A stretch of 64,000 bases of DNA from Brevibacterium paucivorans (GCF_016907735.1 NZ_JAFBCP010000001.1:2232001-2296000); one strand, 5' to 3'. Shown: positions 17,033 through 27,021, counted from the stretch's first letter. A program made the numbers and translations. Notes: generated by a model from the sequence alone, not told the origin.

Positions 17033-19138
17033 GTGGCATCTATTGACAAAAAGCCTCGTCCTGTGCGCCGGTTCCTGGCGCTCGGAGCTTTTATAGTAAT
17101 TATCTTCGCCCTTGTGGGCGGTGGCGCGGTTTGGTCGAACGCGACCTGGTCGCCCAAACTGGCTCTTGACCTCGAAGGTGGAACGTCCATCATCTTGGAG
17201 CCACAGCTTGAAGACCAACAGGTCACACGCGAGCAGTTGCAACAGGCGGTTGCGATTATTCGCCAACGTGTGGACTCAACTGGTGTGTCAGAAGCTGAAA
17301 TTAGCACCCAGGGTGACCGCAACATTGTGGTGAACCTGCCGGGCAACCCCGATGAAGAGACTCGTAACCTCGTTCGCTCTTCAGCCCAGTTGGCATTTAG
17401 GCGAGTCGCGCTCGTAGGTGCGCCAACACCTATCGACCAGCAGCAGAAGGAAAATTCCGAAGAGGACAAGGCTCCAGAGCTGTCCGAAGAGGATCAGAAG
17501 AAGCTCGATGACCTGTTGGGTGGCCAGAATGGGCAGGGTCAGCAAGGCCAGCCTGAGCAGGGTCAGCCCGAAAAGGGAGCTCCTGAGCAGGGTCAGCCCG
17601 AAAAGGGAGCCCCTGAGCAAGGTCAGCCAGAACAAGGCCAGCCAGAACAGGGCGCACCTGCCCCCGCTCCTGGGCTTGAGGGCCCCCAGGAACCCGCGAA
17701 CCCCGGTTCTACCAACATCCGCCCGGTAGCGCAGCCAGCCCCACCAAAAGAGGGCGAACAACCACAACAGAAGCCTGAAGAAGAGCCAAAGAAGGAAGAG
17801 CCTTCCAAGCTTCCTGAAGATTTCGAGCCTGGTTCCCAGGACGACGTGCCACGTTTCAAGCCGGAAGATCAGCAGTCCTGGATGAACCCCGAACTGCTTC
17901 AGGAATACGCAAAGCTTGACTGCACCAAGCCGGAAAACCGGGTTGGTGGAGACTCCGGTCCACGCGATGAACCGATGGTGTCGTGTGATCAATCGGGTGA
18001 AGCGAAGTACATTCTGGGGCCTGTTGAGCTCGCCGGTTCTCACGTGAAGGATGCGAGCTTCGGCTATGAGACGACCTCGCAGGGAACCCAGACCAACCGC
18101 TTGGCTGTTTCGATGGAGTTCGACGACTTTGGGCGCGACGTGTTCGGTAAGGTGACGTCGGCTGTCACGGGTGCTCAGCAACCGTATAACCAGTTTGCAA
18201 TCGTTCTTGATGGTCTGGTGCTCTCGGCTCCGGTGTCCCAGAGCGCGGTGACTGACGGTCGCGCTCAGATCACTGGTGACTTCAGCGAAGAAGAGGCGTC
18301 AACGCTTGCGAACCAGCTGAAGAACGGTGCTCTGCCTATCAGCTTTAAGGTGCAGAGTGAGCAGCAGATTTCACCCACACTGGGTGCCGACTACCTCAAG
18401 GTGGGTCTGATCACCGGTGGAATTGGTCTGCTGTTGGTGGTCGTTTATTCGCTCCTGCAGTACCGCGTGCTGGGCTTGGTGACCGTGTCCAGTTTGGTGG
18501 TCGCCGGTGTTCTCACATGGGGACTGCTGTTGTTCGTGTCGTGGCGCTATGGCTATCGACTGTCGCTTGCCGGTGTCGCCGGTATCATCATCGGTATCGG
18601 TATGGCCGCCGACTCGTTCATCGTGTACTTCGAACGTGTGCGTGACGAGTTGCGTGAGGGCCGGAAACTTCTTTCGGCCGTTGAGGTCGGGTGGGACCGT
18701 GCCCGTCGCACGATTTACGCCTCCAAGGCCGTGAACATGTTGGCCGCCGTGATTCTGTTCATTCTGGCTGTGGGGTCCGTCCGTGGGTTCGCGTTCACGC
18801 TCGGTTTGACGGTGATCGTCGACATCGTGATCGTTGTTCTGTTCACGCACCCCATGCTCCAGGTGCTGGCGCGCACGCGCTTCTTTGGTGAGGGCCACCC
18901 CATGTCGGGTATGGACCCCCGCCAGCTGGGTGTCAAGGCGGAAGCGTACCGAGGTGCCATGGGACTGGATCTGGAAAAGGCACGGAAGAAGAGCACGGGT
19001 CGCTCCCACAAGGAAGCCAAACGACGCGATGAATCCCGTGCGCGTAAGTCGGGCCCGACCTTGGCAGAACGGAAAGCGGCTGAACGTAAAGCCTCAACCG
19101 TGGACACCAAAACGAAGACCACGGAGGAAGACGCATAA
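17033..19138 (+). CDS. secD: Protein translocase subunit SecD
   Basis: RND-type membrane protein that works with SecF to drive late steps of export using the proton gradient. A first helix at about residues 14-34 is followed by the P1 ectodomain (LDLEGGTSIIL). After residue 450 there are five helices with GIGMAADSFIVYFERVRDELREG, the actinobacterial form of the SecD signature. The 701-residue protein is enlarged by a low-complexity Gln/Pro/Glu/Gly insert at about residues 135-275 inside the periplasmic-side domain. The stop overlaps secF ATG by one base. Confidence 0.95.
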   Translation: MASIDKKPRPVRRFLALGAFIVIIFALVGGGAVWSNATWSPKLALDLEGGTSIILEPQLEDQQVTREQLQQAVAIIRQRVDSTGVSEAEISTQGDRNIVVNLPGNPDEETRNLVRSSAQLAFRRVALVGAPTPIDQQQKENSEEDKAPELSEEDQKKLDDLLGGQNGQGQQGQPEQGQPEKGAPEQGQPEKGAPEQGQPEQGQPEQGAPAPAPGLEGPQEPANPGSTNIRPVAQPAPPKEGEQPQQKPEEEPKKEEPSKLPEDFEPGSQDDVPRFKPEDQQSWMNPELLQEYAKLDCTKPENRVGGDSGPRDEPMVSCDQSGEAKYILGPVELAGSHVKDASFGYETTSQGTQTNRLAVSMEFDDFGRDVFGKVTSAVTGAQQPYNQFAIVLDGLVLSAPVSQSAVTDGRAQITGDFSEEEASTLANQLKNGALPISFKVQSEQQISPTLGADYLKVGLITGGIGLLLVVVYSLLQYRVLGLVTVSSLVVAGVLTWGLLLFVSWRYGYRLSLAGVAGIIIGIGMAADSFIVYFERVRDELREGRKLLSAVEVGWDRARRTIYASKAVNMLAAVILFILAVGSVRGFAFTLGLTVIVDIVIVVLFTHPMLQVLARTRFFGEGHPMSGMDPRQLGVKAEAYRGAMGLDLEKARKKSTGRSHKEAKRRDESRARKSGPTLAERKAAERKASTVDTKTKTTEEDA
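17543..17662 (+). repeat. In-frame tandem repeat inside secD
   Basis: Encodes alternating GQPEQ / GQPEK / GAPEQ pentapeptides (residues 171-210 of SecD). At DNA level a 30-nt unit occurs twice in tandem with almost no change, flanked by further diverged units. Such repeats are prone to expansion or contraction without frameshift. Confidence 0.85.
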
Positions 19139-20139
19139 TGAAGCGCTTTTTTGAGTTTGGTAACCGCCTCCACTCGGGTGAAACGTCAATCCCGTTCGTG
19201 GGAAAGGGCAAGCTGTGGCTGTCGATCGCTACAGTGCTGGTGATCCTGTCCCTGCTCATCCCCGTGGTGGGTGGCTTCAACTTGGGTATCGCCTTCCGAG
19301 GTGGTTCCGAGTTCGAGATTTCCAACGTGAAGTCCAACGACCCACAGCCCGGCATCGACGCAACCAACAAGACAGTCAACAACGCCGAGGCAACGGGCGT
19401 TCCCCGGTCGGACACCTCGGTCCGGGTAGAAACCCGCCAACTTTCCGACGAAGAGATGCAGAAGGTGCGCGAAGCCTTGGTGAAGGCGTACAGCGTGGAA
19501 AACAAGGACGTTACGTCCAACTTCGTTGGTCCGCTGTGGGGTCAGGACATCACCAACAAGATGACGCGCGCCCTGGTGATCTTCGTGGTCATTTCGATGA
19601 TCGTCATGGCGTTGTACTTCCGCACGTGGAAGATGTCGCTGGCAGCTATTGCTGGTCTGTTCTTCGTCATGATCACCACCATGGGAATTTATTCGGCTTC
19701 GGGCTTTGAAGTGACGCCCGAGGCGGTGATTGGGTTCCTGACGGTCCTGTCGTTCTCGCTGTACGACACCGTGGTGGTGTTCGACAAGATCCGCGAAAAT
19801 ACGGCGGACTTCAAGAAGAACCGCAAGCAGACGTTTGGCGAGCTGGTGAACTTGGGTGTCAACCAGACCACGGTGCGTTCCATTAACACTACGGTGATTT
19901 CGATCCTGCCCATCGCGTCGATTCTGTTCATCGGTGTGTTCATGCTTGGTGCGGGAACCCTGGTCGATATTGCCCTGTCGCTGTTCGTAGGTACCATCAC
20001 GGCAGCCGCGTCCACCCTGTTTGTTGCCTCACCGCTGTACTACTTCTTGCGGAAGAACGAGCCGGCTGTGCGTGAACAGGAAGAGGCTGTTCTGGAAGCA
20101 CGCGGGTCGAAAAAGACCGCAGAGCCCGCCGCTGTGTAG
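19138..20139 (+). CDS. secF: Protein translocase subunit SecF
   Basis: Partner of SecD. It starts with the cytoplasmic FEFGNRLHSGE segment and a first helix at about residues 23-42. The ectodomain with FRGGSEFEI follows, then five helices including the conserved SLYDTVVVFDKIREN motif. It has 333 residues. The ATG overlaps the secD stop. yajC-secD-secF-relA is the usual actinobacterial order. Confidence 0.96.
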   Translation: MKRFFEFGNRLHSGETSIPFVGKGKLWLSIATVLVILSLLIPVVGGFNLGIAFRGGSEFEISNVKSNDPQPGIDATNKTVNNAEATGVPRSDTSVRVETRQLSDEEMQKVREALVKAYSVENKDVTSNFVGPLWGQDITNKMTRALVIFVVISMIVMALYFRTWKMSLAAIAGLFFVMITTMGIYSASGFEVTPEAVIGFLTVLSFSLYDTVVVFDKIRENTADFKKNRKQTFGELVNLGVNQTTVRSINTTVISILPIASILFIGVFMLGAGTLVDIALSLFVGTITAAASTLFVASPLYYFLRKNEPAVREQEEAVLEARGSKKTAEPAAV

Positions 20140-20148
20140 TAGGGCTCA

Positions 20149-22437
20149 ATGGCGCAACCTGACTCGACGTCCAGAAGGCCTCGCGGGATTTCTCGCCTGG
20201 CCTTTTGGACTGCCCGGAGCCAGAACGCTCCGCAAGTTCCCAAGGCTTTGGGGCCGTTGCTTTCAGCGGTGGCGGAGAACCACCCCAAGGCCGACATCAA
20301 CATTGTCCTCAAGGCGTATCGAGTAGCTGAAAAAGCCCACCGCGGGCAGACGCGCAAGAGTGGCGACCCGTACATCACGCACCCGGTTGCGGTGGCCACG
20401 ATTCTGGCTGAGATCGGCATGATGCCGGTGACCTTGGCGGCAGCGCTGTTGCACGACACTGTCGAAGACACCGACTACGGCATGGACCAGTGCCGTGAAG
20501 AGTTCGGTGACGAAATCGCGCTCATGGTCGATGGCGTGACCAAGCTCGACAAGATCCAGTACGGAGCGGCGGCACAGTCGGAAACCGTACGCAAAATGAT
20601 CGTGGCCATGAGCCGCGACATCCGCGTCCTGGTCATCAAGCTGGCCGACCGCTTGCACAACGCACGCACCTGGAAGTACGTGCCTGCCTCGTCTTCTGAA
20701 CGCAAGGCCCGCGAAACCCTGGATATCTTCGCGCCCCTGGCCCACCGCCTCGGGATGAACACCATCAAGTGGGAACTGGAGGACCTGTCATTCCAGGTTC
20801 TGTATCCCAAGGTGTACTCCGAGATTGTGCGCATGGTCGCAGAGCGCACGCCCGAACGCGAAAAGTACCTGGCGACCGTGTCTAAAGAGCTGGGACGCGA
20901 ACTCACCGGGGCGAAGATCGAGGCCACCATTACGGGACGTCCCAAGCACTACTATTCGATCTACCAAAAGATGGTGGTGCGCGGGCACGAGTTCGCCGAC
21001 ATTTATGACCTGGTGGGTGTGCGTGTTCTGGTGGAAACGGAACGCGAATGCTACGCGGTCTTGGGTATTGTTCACGCGAAATGGTCACCGGTGGCGGGCC
21101 GTTTCAAGGACTACATCGCGATGCCCAAGTTCAACATGTACCAGAGCTTGCACACCACGGTGATCGGGCCTACGGGCAAGCCGGTTGAGATCCAGATCCG
21201 TACGCACGAGATGCACCGGCGTGCAGAGTTCGGTGTGGCTGCCCACTGGAAGTACAAGGACCGTCGCAAGGCGAGCGGAACCACCTCGGGACGCATGGCA
21301 AAAGTGGGCGACGCGGGCGAAGTCGACCAGGTTCAATGGCTACGCCAGCTGTTGGACTGGCAACGTGAGGTCACCGACCCGGACGAGTTCCTGGACAACC
21401 TGCGCTACGAGGTCAAAAGCGCGGACGTTTACGTGTTTACGCCCAAGGGTGACATCATCACGCTTCCGGTGAATTCGACTCCGGTGGACTTCGCGTACTC
21501 GGTACACACCGAGGTGGGTCACAAGACCATGGGCGCGCGCGTCAACGGGCGTTTGCTCCCGTTGGACACACAGTTGAAGAACGGCGACGTTGTCGAGGTG
21601 TTCACGTCCAAGGACGAAAACGCTGGGCCGTCGCGTGACTGGTTGGCGTTTGTCGCGTCACCGCGGGCGCGCAACAAGATTCGCCAGTGGTTCTCTAAGG
21701 AACGGCGCGAAGAGGCCGTTGAAAACGGTCGCGATCAGTTGGCACGTGCGATGCGACGCCACCACTTGTCGGCTGAGCGGCTCATGAGCCAAGAAGCGCT
21801 GGTGGTTGTCGCCAACGAGCAGCGGTTGCCCGACGTGACGGCGTTGTATGCGGCGATTGGGCAGGGCACGATTTCGGCGGCCCACGTGGTTGACTTGTTG
21901 GCCAAAGAAGTCGACAGTTCGCAGGACGATTCGAACGAGACCACGATCCCACCGGCGAACCCCACGGGTAAGTCCCGCGGCCACCACTCCTCGTCCGAAG
22001 GCGTGCGCGTCGTGGGGGTCGACGACATCCTCATCAAGCTGGCTAGGTGCTGTACCCCCGTTCCCGGTGACCCGATTACCGGGTTCGTGACGCGCGGGTC
22101 CGGGGTTTCGGTTCACCGCAAGGACTGCACAAACGTGGCGTCCTATGACACGGAGCGCTTGGTCGAGGTCGAATGGAACGACACGTCGTCGGGCGTGTAC
22201 TTGGTGCAGATTCAGGTGGAAGCGTTGGACCGTGCCGGGTTGCTGTCGGACATTACGCGCGTGCTCAGCGAGACGCACGTGAATATTTTGTCCGCATCTG
22301 TTGCGACGTCGAAGGCGCGTGTGGCTCAGTCGCGGTTCGTGTTTGAGATTGGCGATGCGAGCCATTTGGACAATGTGCTCAATGCGGTGCGCAAGGTCGA
22401 TGGTGTTTTCGACGTGTACCGTTTGAAATCAACCTAG
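20149..22437 (+). CDS. relA: Bifunctional (p)ppGpp synthetase/hydrolase (Rel)
   Basis: Ribosome-associated stringent-response enzyme that makes and degrades (p)ppGpp. The HD hydrolase domain (about residues 60-200) retains the HD pair in [12 protein letters not shown]. The synthetase domain (about 250-360) shows [11 protein letters not shown] and [17 protein letters not shown] domain ([20 protein letters not shown]) and a C-terminal ACT domain complete the long-Rel layout. Both activities look intact. It has 762 residues. The last 9 bp overlap the convergent regulator-like gene. Confidence 0.96.
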   Translation: MAQPDSTSRRPRGISRLAFWTARSQNAPQVPKALGPLLSAVAENHPKADINIVLKAYRVAEKAHRGQTRKSGDPYITHPVAVATILAEIGMMPVTLAAALLHDTVEDTDYGMDQCREEFGDEIALMVDGVTKLDKIQYGAAAQSETVRKMIVAMSRDIRVLVIKLADRLHNARTWKYVPASSSERKARETLDIFAPLAHRLGMNTIKWELEDLSFQVLYPKVYSEIVRMVAERTPEREKYLATVSKELGRELTGAKIEATITGRPKHYYSIYQKMVVRGHEFADIYDLVGVRVLVETERECYAVLGIVHAKWSPVAGRFKDYIAMPKFNMYQSLHTTVIGPTGKPVEIQIRTHEMHRRAEFGVAAHWKYKDRRKASGTTSGRMAKVGDAGEVDQVQWLRQLLDWQREVTDPDEFLDNLRYEVKSADVYVFTPKGDIITLPVNSTPVDFAYSVHTEVGHKTMGARVNGRLLPLDTQLKNGDVVEVFTSKDENAGPSRDWLAFVASPRARNKIRQWFSKERREEAVENGRDQLARAMRRHHLSAERLMSQEALVVVANEQRLPDVTALYAAIGQGTISAAHVVDLLAKEVDSSQDDSNETTIPPANPTGKSRGHHSSSEGVRVVGVDDILIKLARCCTPVPGDPITGFVTRGSGVSVHRKDCTNVASYDTERLVEVEWNDTSSGVYLVQIQVEALDRAGLLSDITRVLSETHVNILSASVATSKARVAQSRFVFEIGDASHLDNVLNAVRKVDGVFDVYRLKST

Positions 22438-22998
22438 GTTCGCGATCAGCGGGTCAGCGTGGCGGACCAGTCTTCGTAGGCGGGTCAAGCGCGGGCGACG
22501 GTACAGGCCTCGCAGGAAATTGGCGAAGGCCACGCGTGTTTCAGCGGGGATGCTCAGAAGCAGGTCGCGTGCGCGTTTCACGCTGGTTTCTGGTGCAACG
22601 CGGTCTTCGCACAGTTCGTACATGAGCGCGTAGAGCGTTGCGGATTCGGACGTCACGAAGTTCTCACCGAGTTTCACTGTGTGCCCCTGGGGTACCAGGT
22701 TGTCGTGGATGTGGTATCCGTTGTGAATTGTGCGGATCCGCTTGCGTCTGGTTGGGGAGACCGAGGTGGTTTCCGGCGCCATGCCTTCTCCCCACCACAC
22801 CCAGTAGGCAGTTTCGTGAGAGAAAGCCACGTGTGTGAAACCGGGGGTAGTGAGCGCGTTGCACCGCACGGCGGGGGTGATGGGTTCACCTGATGCGACC
22901 CAGCACTGACCTGTCAGTGGGGTCAGTAGTCCATCCAGTTCAAGTGAGATGAGCTGGTGGTGTGAGAGTCCTTCTCCCGCTCTGAACAGTTGTGTCAT
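22429..22998 (-). CDS. AbiEi-like winged-helix protein (type IV antitoxin family candidate)
   Basis: 189-residue protein. The first ~40 residues read as a winged helix ([21 protein letters not shown] then CWVASGE). A central beta region ([24 protein letters not shown]-like) and the segment [19 protein letters not shown] parallel the layout of the AbiEi antitoxin family, where a wHTH is followed by a region ending in a V-TSP-R/AT-D/L-type helix. The assignment is by pattern and is tentative. No AbiEii-type nucleotidyltransferase toxin lies next to it, so it would be an orphan. A perfect inverted repeat centred on its start codon suggests autoregulation. Confidence 0.55.
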   Translation of the reverse strand: MTQLFRAGEGLSHHQLISLELDGLLTPLTGQCWVASGEPITPAVRCNALTTPGFTHVAFSHETAYWVWWGEGMAPETTSVSPTRRKRIRTIHNGYHIHDNLVPQGHTVKLGENFVTSESATLYALMYELCEDRVAPETSVKRARDLLLSIPAETRVAFANFLRGLYRRPRLTRLRRLVRHADPLIANLG

Positions 22999-23009
22999 GT
23001 AACAACTGT
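22986..23009. promoter_or_regulatory. Perfect inverted repeat over the start codon of the AbiEi-like gene
   Basis: ACAGTTGT (22986-22993), 8-nt spacer, ACAACTGT (23002-23009). The spacer contains the ATG (complement of 22996-22998). A near-consensus TTGACC lies 15 bp further upstream on the minus strand, so a bound protein would occlude the promoter and start region. Inferred operator. Confidence 0.55.
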
Positions 23010-23058
23010 GACCGGTTTTGCGGTCAATTCATAGAGGGGGAGAAGGATCTGTGGATAA

Positions 23059-24417
23059 CTAGCCGAGTTCCTGTGCGGTCTTGCTCAGCTGGTCGTACCA
23101 CGCCTGCTTGGTGTTGAGAGCTTCTTCAGCTTGGGAGATGCGCTTGGAGTCACCCTTTTCGCGTGCGGCCTCGAGTTCCTTGCGCAGATCCTCAAGAGCG
23201 TCTTCGAGCTGAGCCATGACGCCGCTGGTGCGGGCCTTGGTTTCGGGGTTGGTGCGCTTCCATTCGTCATTTTCAGCGTCGGCGAGCGCGCGCTCAACTT
23301 CGCGCAGTCCGCCTTCCATACGGGATACATCGGCGCGTGGGACGCGGCCGGCGTCTTCCCACTTTTCCTGGATGGTGCGCAGTTTTGTGCGGGTCGCTTC
23401 AATGTCTTCGATAGGCAACAGGGCGCGTGCCTGTTCCAAAAGTTCCTCTTTAACCTTGAGGTTCTCCTGGTATTCAGCGTCGATGGCTTCGTTCTGTGCG
23501 TTTCGCGCGTTGAAGAACACGTCTTGAGCTGCGCGGAAGCGTGCCCACAGAGCGTCGTCTTCCTTGCGACGTGCGCGAGGTGCGGCCTTCCACTTGTCAA
23601 CGAGCTTGCGGTACTTGGCCGCGGTTTCGCGCCAGTCGGTGGAGTTAGACAGGGACTCAGCTTCGGCTACGATGCCTTCTTTGATGCGCTTGCCTTCTGC
23701 GGAGCGCTTGTCGAGTTCGTTGAAGAACTCACGGCGGTGACGGTCAAAGCTGTTGCGGGCCTTGGAGAAGCGTCCCCACAGTTCTTGGTCCTGGTCCTTA
23801 GGCAAGCGTGGGGTGGTGGACTGGAGTTCCTTCCAGCGGTCGAACAGTTCGTTCATGCGCTTGCTGGAGTTCTTCCACTGCACGCGCGCGGGGTCGGTTC
23901 CGGCGATCGATTCGGCTTCTTCGACGATGGCCGCGCGTGCTTGGCGTCCTTCTTCGCGAGCTTGTTCGTGCTGCTTCTGTTGCTGTGCGTGGGCAACCTT
24001 TGCGCGTTCTTCGAGTTCGGTCAGAGAGGTTTCGAGAGCGTTCAGGTCACCAACGACGAGCGCGTCTGCGAGTGCTTCGCGCTGTTTGACGGCTGCCTGG
24101 CGAATGGTCTCACCGTTTGCACCGGCCTTGAGGCGTTCGGCTAGGAGGTCTGCTGATTCGACAAGTTCGAGGTACTTCTTGGCGAAGTAGTTGAGGGCCT
24201 GCTCGTGGTCAGCGTCGGGGTACTGGCCAACTTCGCGTTCACCGCCCACCACTTTGACAAAGACTGTGTTGTTTTCGTCCACACGGCCGAATGCGCGTGC
24301 TTTTTCCAGCTCCGCTTCTCGGTCTCGGGCAACGGGTGCTACCGGCTGGGTTCCCGGCTGAGGAGTTGCTCCTGGGCGTGGGATAGGACGAGGCTTGGGT
24401 GCGGGTGAGTCAGACAT
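23059..24417 (-). CDS. DUF349 domain-containing protein
   Basis: Cytoplasmic, highly helical and charged 452-residue protein of unknown function. It has repeated DUF349 units, each about 70 residues and marked by WK..P and LW.RFR-type motifs (for example KLVDKWKAAPRARRKEDDALWARFRAAQDVFF), spanning roughly residues 125-400. A proline-rich N-terminus (PAPKPRPIPRPGATPQPG) and a coiled-coil tail flank them. It is typical of actinobacteria downstream of relA. The nearest characterised DUF349 relatives are poorly understood, so I assign no role. Confidence 0.85.
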   Translation of the reverse strand: MSDSPAPKPRPIPRPGATPQPGTQPVAPVARDREAELEKARAFGRVDENNTVFVKVVGGEREVGQYPDADHEQALNYFAKKYLELVESADLLAERLKAGANGETIRQAAVKQREALADALVVGDLNALETSLTELEERAKVAHAQQQKQHEQAREEGRQARAAIVEEAESIAGTDPARVQWKNSSKRMNELFDRWKELQSTTPRLPKDQDQELWGRFSKARNSFDRHRREFFNELDKRSAEGKRIKEGIVAEAESLSNSTDWRETAAKYRKLVDKWKAAPRARRKEDDALWARFRAAQDVFFNARNAQNEAIDAEYQENLKVKEELLEQARALLPIEDIEATRTKLRTIQEKWEDAGRVPRADVSRMEGGLREVERALADAENDEWKRTNPETKARTSGVMAQLEDALEDLRKELEAAREKGDSKRISQAEEALNTKQAWYDQLSKTAQELG

Positions 24418-24539
24418 AGTTACCTAGGATTACTGTTTTGCGGTGCCGGTCGAATCACGTGTGATCACTCGGCAGTGTTGACAACATTTTTAGCATAGCT
24501 GTTTTCGCGGGTTATGGGGGATCTTCGTACACTTGCTTT

Positions 24540-25187
24540 ATGTTTGTTCTTTCGAGTGTGGCCGAATTCTTGGGTGTCAACTGTTACGCGGTAGCGCGTG
24601 AAGGTGCATCGGAGTGTGTGCTGTTCGACGCTGGTCTCAACGGTGCTCCTGAACTTCACGAGTTGCTGAAAGAAGAGGGGCTCACTCCGGTGGCGCTCGT
24701 GCTCACTCACGGGCACCCGGATCACATTCTGGGGCTCCCGCATTTCTACGAAGAGTTCGGTGTTCTGCCCACGTACCTGCACTCGGACGACGTGTACCGG
24801 GTGGAACGTCCAGCTGACACCATGAATCCGCAGTTCAAGGCAATGCTCGCGCCACTCGTTGCGCAGTGGGAAGTACCTCAGGTGCAGCGCTATGAAGACG
24901 GCGATGTGTTGCAGCTTGCCGGACTGGACATCCGGATCGTTCACACGCCGGGCCACACAGAAGGCTCGTGCGTGTTCGAAGTGACGGAAGGAAGCGAGTC
25001 CCTTCTCTTCACTGGCGACGTATTGTTCGCTGGTTCGATTGGGCGCGTGGACTTGCCCGGCGGTGACCCGGAGGCCATGCAGCGGTCCTTGGAGATCGTG
25101 AAGGGGCTTGCGAACCAGCCGGTGTACCCGGGCCACGGTCCTGCTACGCGGCTTGACCACGAAAAGCGCGTGAACCCGTTTTTGTAA
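24540..25187 (+). CDS. MBL-fold metallo-hydrolase (glyoxalase II-like)
   Basis: Metallo-beta-lactamase-fold hydrolase, 215 residues. The metal motif THGHPDH (HxHxDH) is at about residues 58-64. A second ligand lies in HTPGHTEGS, an Asp in FTGDVLF, and a C-terminal His in YPGHGP. These are the YcbL/glyoxalase-II type ligands for a two-metal site. The substrate is unknown. It sits just upstream of hisS, the common actinobacterial arrangement relA-(DUF349)-MBL-hisS. Confidence 0.88.
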   Translation: MFVLSSVAEFLGVNCYAVAREGASECVLFDAGLNGAPELHELLKEEGLTPVALVLTHGHPDHILGLPHFYEEFGVLPTYLHSDDVYRVERPADTMNPQFKAMLAPLVAQWEVPQVQRYEDGDVLQLAGLDIRIVHTPGHTEGSCVFEVTEGSESLLFTGDVLFAGSIGRVDLPGGDPEAMQRSLEIVKGLANQPVYPGHGPATRLDHEKRVNPFL

Positions 25188-25262
25188 CCGCAACGCGCTC
25201 TCATCGTGAGCGCTGACATAATAGGTATGGCCAGAAATCTGGGCATATAAGGAGTTAGTACT

Positions 25263-26597
25263 GTGGCAACCGCCAAACTTTCAGGTTTTCCCGAATGGTT
25301 ACCCGCCGATCGCGCTGTTGAAGAACGGATTATCGATCTTCTCAAGCACACATTTGAGCTCAACGGTTTCGCGGGGATTCATACGCGCGCGGTTGAACCA
25401 CTCTCGGCCTTGGCTAAAGACGGTGAGATCGACAAGGAAATTTTCGCGGTGTCGCGTCTGCACTCGGAGGGTGCCGAAAAGAACCCTATGGGGTTGCACT
25501 TCGACCTCACGGTTCCTACTGCGCGTTACGTGGTGGAAAACGCTGGTCACTTGAATTTCCCGTTTAAGCGGTATCAGATCCAGCCGGTGTGGCGTGGTGA
25601 ACGACCCCAGGACGGCCGCTACCGCGAGTTTATCCAGGCCGATATCGACGTGATCGGCGAAGACACTCTGCCTGAGCACTTCGAATACGAAGTGCCGTTG
25701 GTCATCGTGCAGGCGTTTGACGCTCTGGGTGAGTTGGGAGTGCCGCCGGTGAAGGTGGTTGCGAATAACCGCAAGCTCATTGAGGGATTTGCCCGAGGTG
25801 TGGGTCTGGAAAACATCACCGCGGTCTTACGCTGTATCGACAAGTACGACAAGATCGGCCCGCAACGGGTAGCCGAACTTCTTCAGGAGGAGGCGGGGGC
25901 CACCTCGGCCCAGGCGGAGGCCTGCCTCAAACTGGCAGACATTGAGTCTGCAACGGCGGAGTTCGCCGAGCGGGTGGCGGCGTTGGGTGTCAGCAACGAC
26001 ATGCTGGACGAAGGCGTAGAAGCGCTGGTGAAGCTCATTGATCAGGCGCACGCGCAGTCGCCAGGGTCTGTGGTGGCGCAGTTGAAGATCGCCCGAGGTC
26101 TGGACTACTACACGGGCACCGTGTACGAAACCTTGTTGCAGGGGCACGAGTCCTTGGGCTCGGTGGCCTCCGGCGGTCGTTATGACGCGTTGGCGCGCAC
26201 GGATAAGCGCGTGTATCCGGGCGTGGGAATGTCCATTGGGGTTTCGCGGTTGATGTCGCGGTTGATCGGTAAGGACCGGGTGCTCACGGCAACGCGCGAG
26301 GTTCCCACGGCTGTTCTGGTCGCTGTGACCGACGAAGAGACGCGCGCGGAAGCTAACAACGTGGCGCGGGCCTTGCGTGAGCGGGGGATTCCTGCGGATG
26401 TGTCGCCGGTGGCCTCAAAGTTCGGCAAGCAGATCAAGTTTGCAGATAAGCGGGGGATCCCGTTCGTGTGGTTTACCGACGGCGAATCGGGGCACGAAGT
26501 CAAGGACATTCGATCGGGGAAGCAGGAAGCTGCAGCTGCCGACGAGTGGCTTCCGCCGGCTGCGGATCTGTGGCCACAGGTCGTGCGCGTGGTGTAA
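25263..26597 (+). CDS. hisS: Histidine--tRNA ligase
   Basis: Class II synthetase that charges tRNA-His. Motif 2 is visible as WRGERPQDGRYREF. The histidine-specific motif ARGLDYYTGTVYE is at about residue 280, followed by the glycine-rich motif 3 segment (GGRYDALA, then GVGMSIGVSRL). The C-terminal anticodon-binding domain starts near residue 340. It has 444 residues and a GTG start preceded by AAGGAG. The N-terminus (KLSGFPEWLPADR) is of the variant type found in some actinobacteria. Confidence 0.95.
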   Translation: MATAKLSGFPEWLPADRAVEERIIDLLKHTFELNGFAGIHTRAVEPLSALAKDGEIDKEIFAVSRLHSEGAEKNPMGLHFDLTVPTARYVVENAGHLNFPFKRYQIQPVWRGERPQDGRYREFIQADIDVIGEDTLPEHFEYEVPLVIVQAFDALGELGVPPVKVVANNRKLIEGFARGVGLENITAVLRCIDKYDKIGPQRVAELLQEEAGATSAQAEACLKLADIESATAEFAERVAALGVSNDMLDEGVEALVKLIDQAHAQSPGSVVAQLKIARGLDYYTGTVYETLLQGHESLGSVASGGRYDALARTDKRVYPGVGMSIGVSRLMSRLIGKDRVLTATREVPTAVLVAVTDEETRAEANNVARALRERGIPADVSPVASKFGKQIKFADKRGIPFVWFTDGESGHEVKDIRSGKQEAAAADEWLPPAADLWPQVVRVV

Positions 26598-26604
26598 GGC
26601 CTCT

Positions 26605-26943
26605 CTACTCCGGGTCCGGGGCCAGCGAGCCGTCGGGAGCGATGTGCTCGAACATTTGGGTGACCATGGTGACCACGTGCGGGTCGTCGACCACGTAGTA
26701 GATGCGGCGGCCGTCGCGCCTGGAGGACACCAGCCCAGCGAGGCGCATTTTGGCTAGGTGCTGGCTGATGGACTGGACCGAGGTGCCGGTCGCGTCGGCA
26801 AGTCCCGTCACGTCGTATTCGTTGTGGGTGAGAAACCACACGGTGAGCAGGCGGGTGGGCGAGGAGAGCATGCGGAAGGTTTCGGCCGCCACCTGCACTT
26901 GTGCCGAGGTGGGGTTGTCAACGTCCTCGGGTTGAGTTTCCAT
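26605..26943 (-). CDS. ArsR-family transcriptional repressor
   Basis: 112-residue winged-helix regulator. The recognition helix region reads SVQSISQHLAKMRLAGLVSSRRDGRRIYYVVDD, diagnostic of ArsR/SmtB proteins. No paired cysteine metal site (such as CVC) is present, so its signal is not obviously a metal. I start at the ATG at 26943, which has AGGAG 5 nt upstream, rather than at 26967. It is divergent from aspS and convergent with hisS. Confidence 0.85.
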   Translation of the reverse strand: METQPEDVDNPTSAQVQVAAETFRMLSSPTRLLTVWFLTHNEYDVTGLADATGTSVQSISQHLAKMRLAGLVSSRRDGRRIYYVVDDPHVVTMVTQMFEHIAPDGSLAPDPE

Positions 26944-26964
26944 GCGTTCTCCTGGTTCGGGAAT

Positions 26965-26986
26965 CATCCTGGATTAACCTAGGATG
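26965..26986. promoter_or_regulatory. Inverted repeat between arsR-like gene and aspS
   Basis: CATCCT (26965-26970), 10-nt spacer, AGGATG (26981-26986), in the gap between the two divergent starts. It is a plausible operator for the ArsR protein, with no direct proof. Confidence 0.35.
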
Positions 26987-27021
26987 TGAATACTGACTTT
27001 TCTACTCTAGGAGACTCTTCG

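Noticed and set aside
23131-24144. 337-codon plus-strand frame opposite the DUF349 gene
   Set aside because: Cys/Phe/Leu-rich shadow; the minus strand encodes clear DUF349 repeats.
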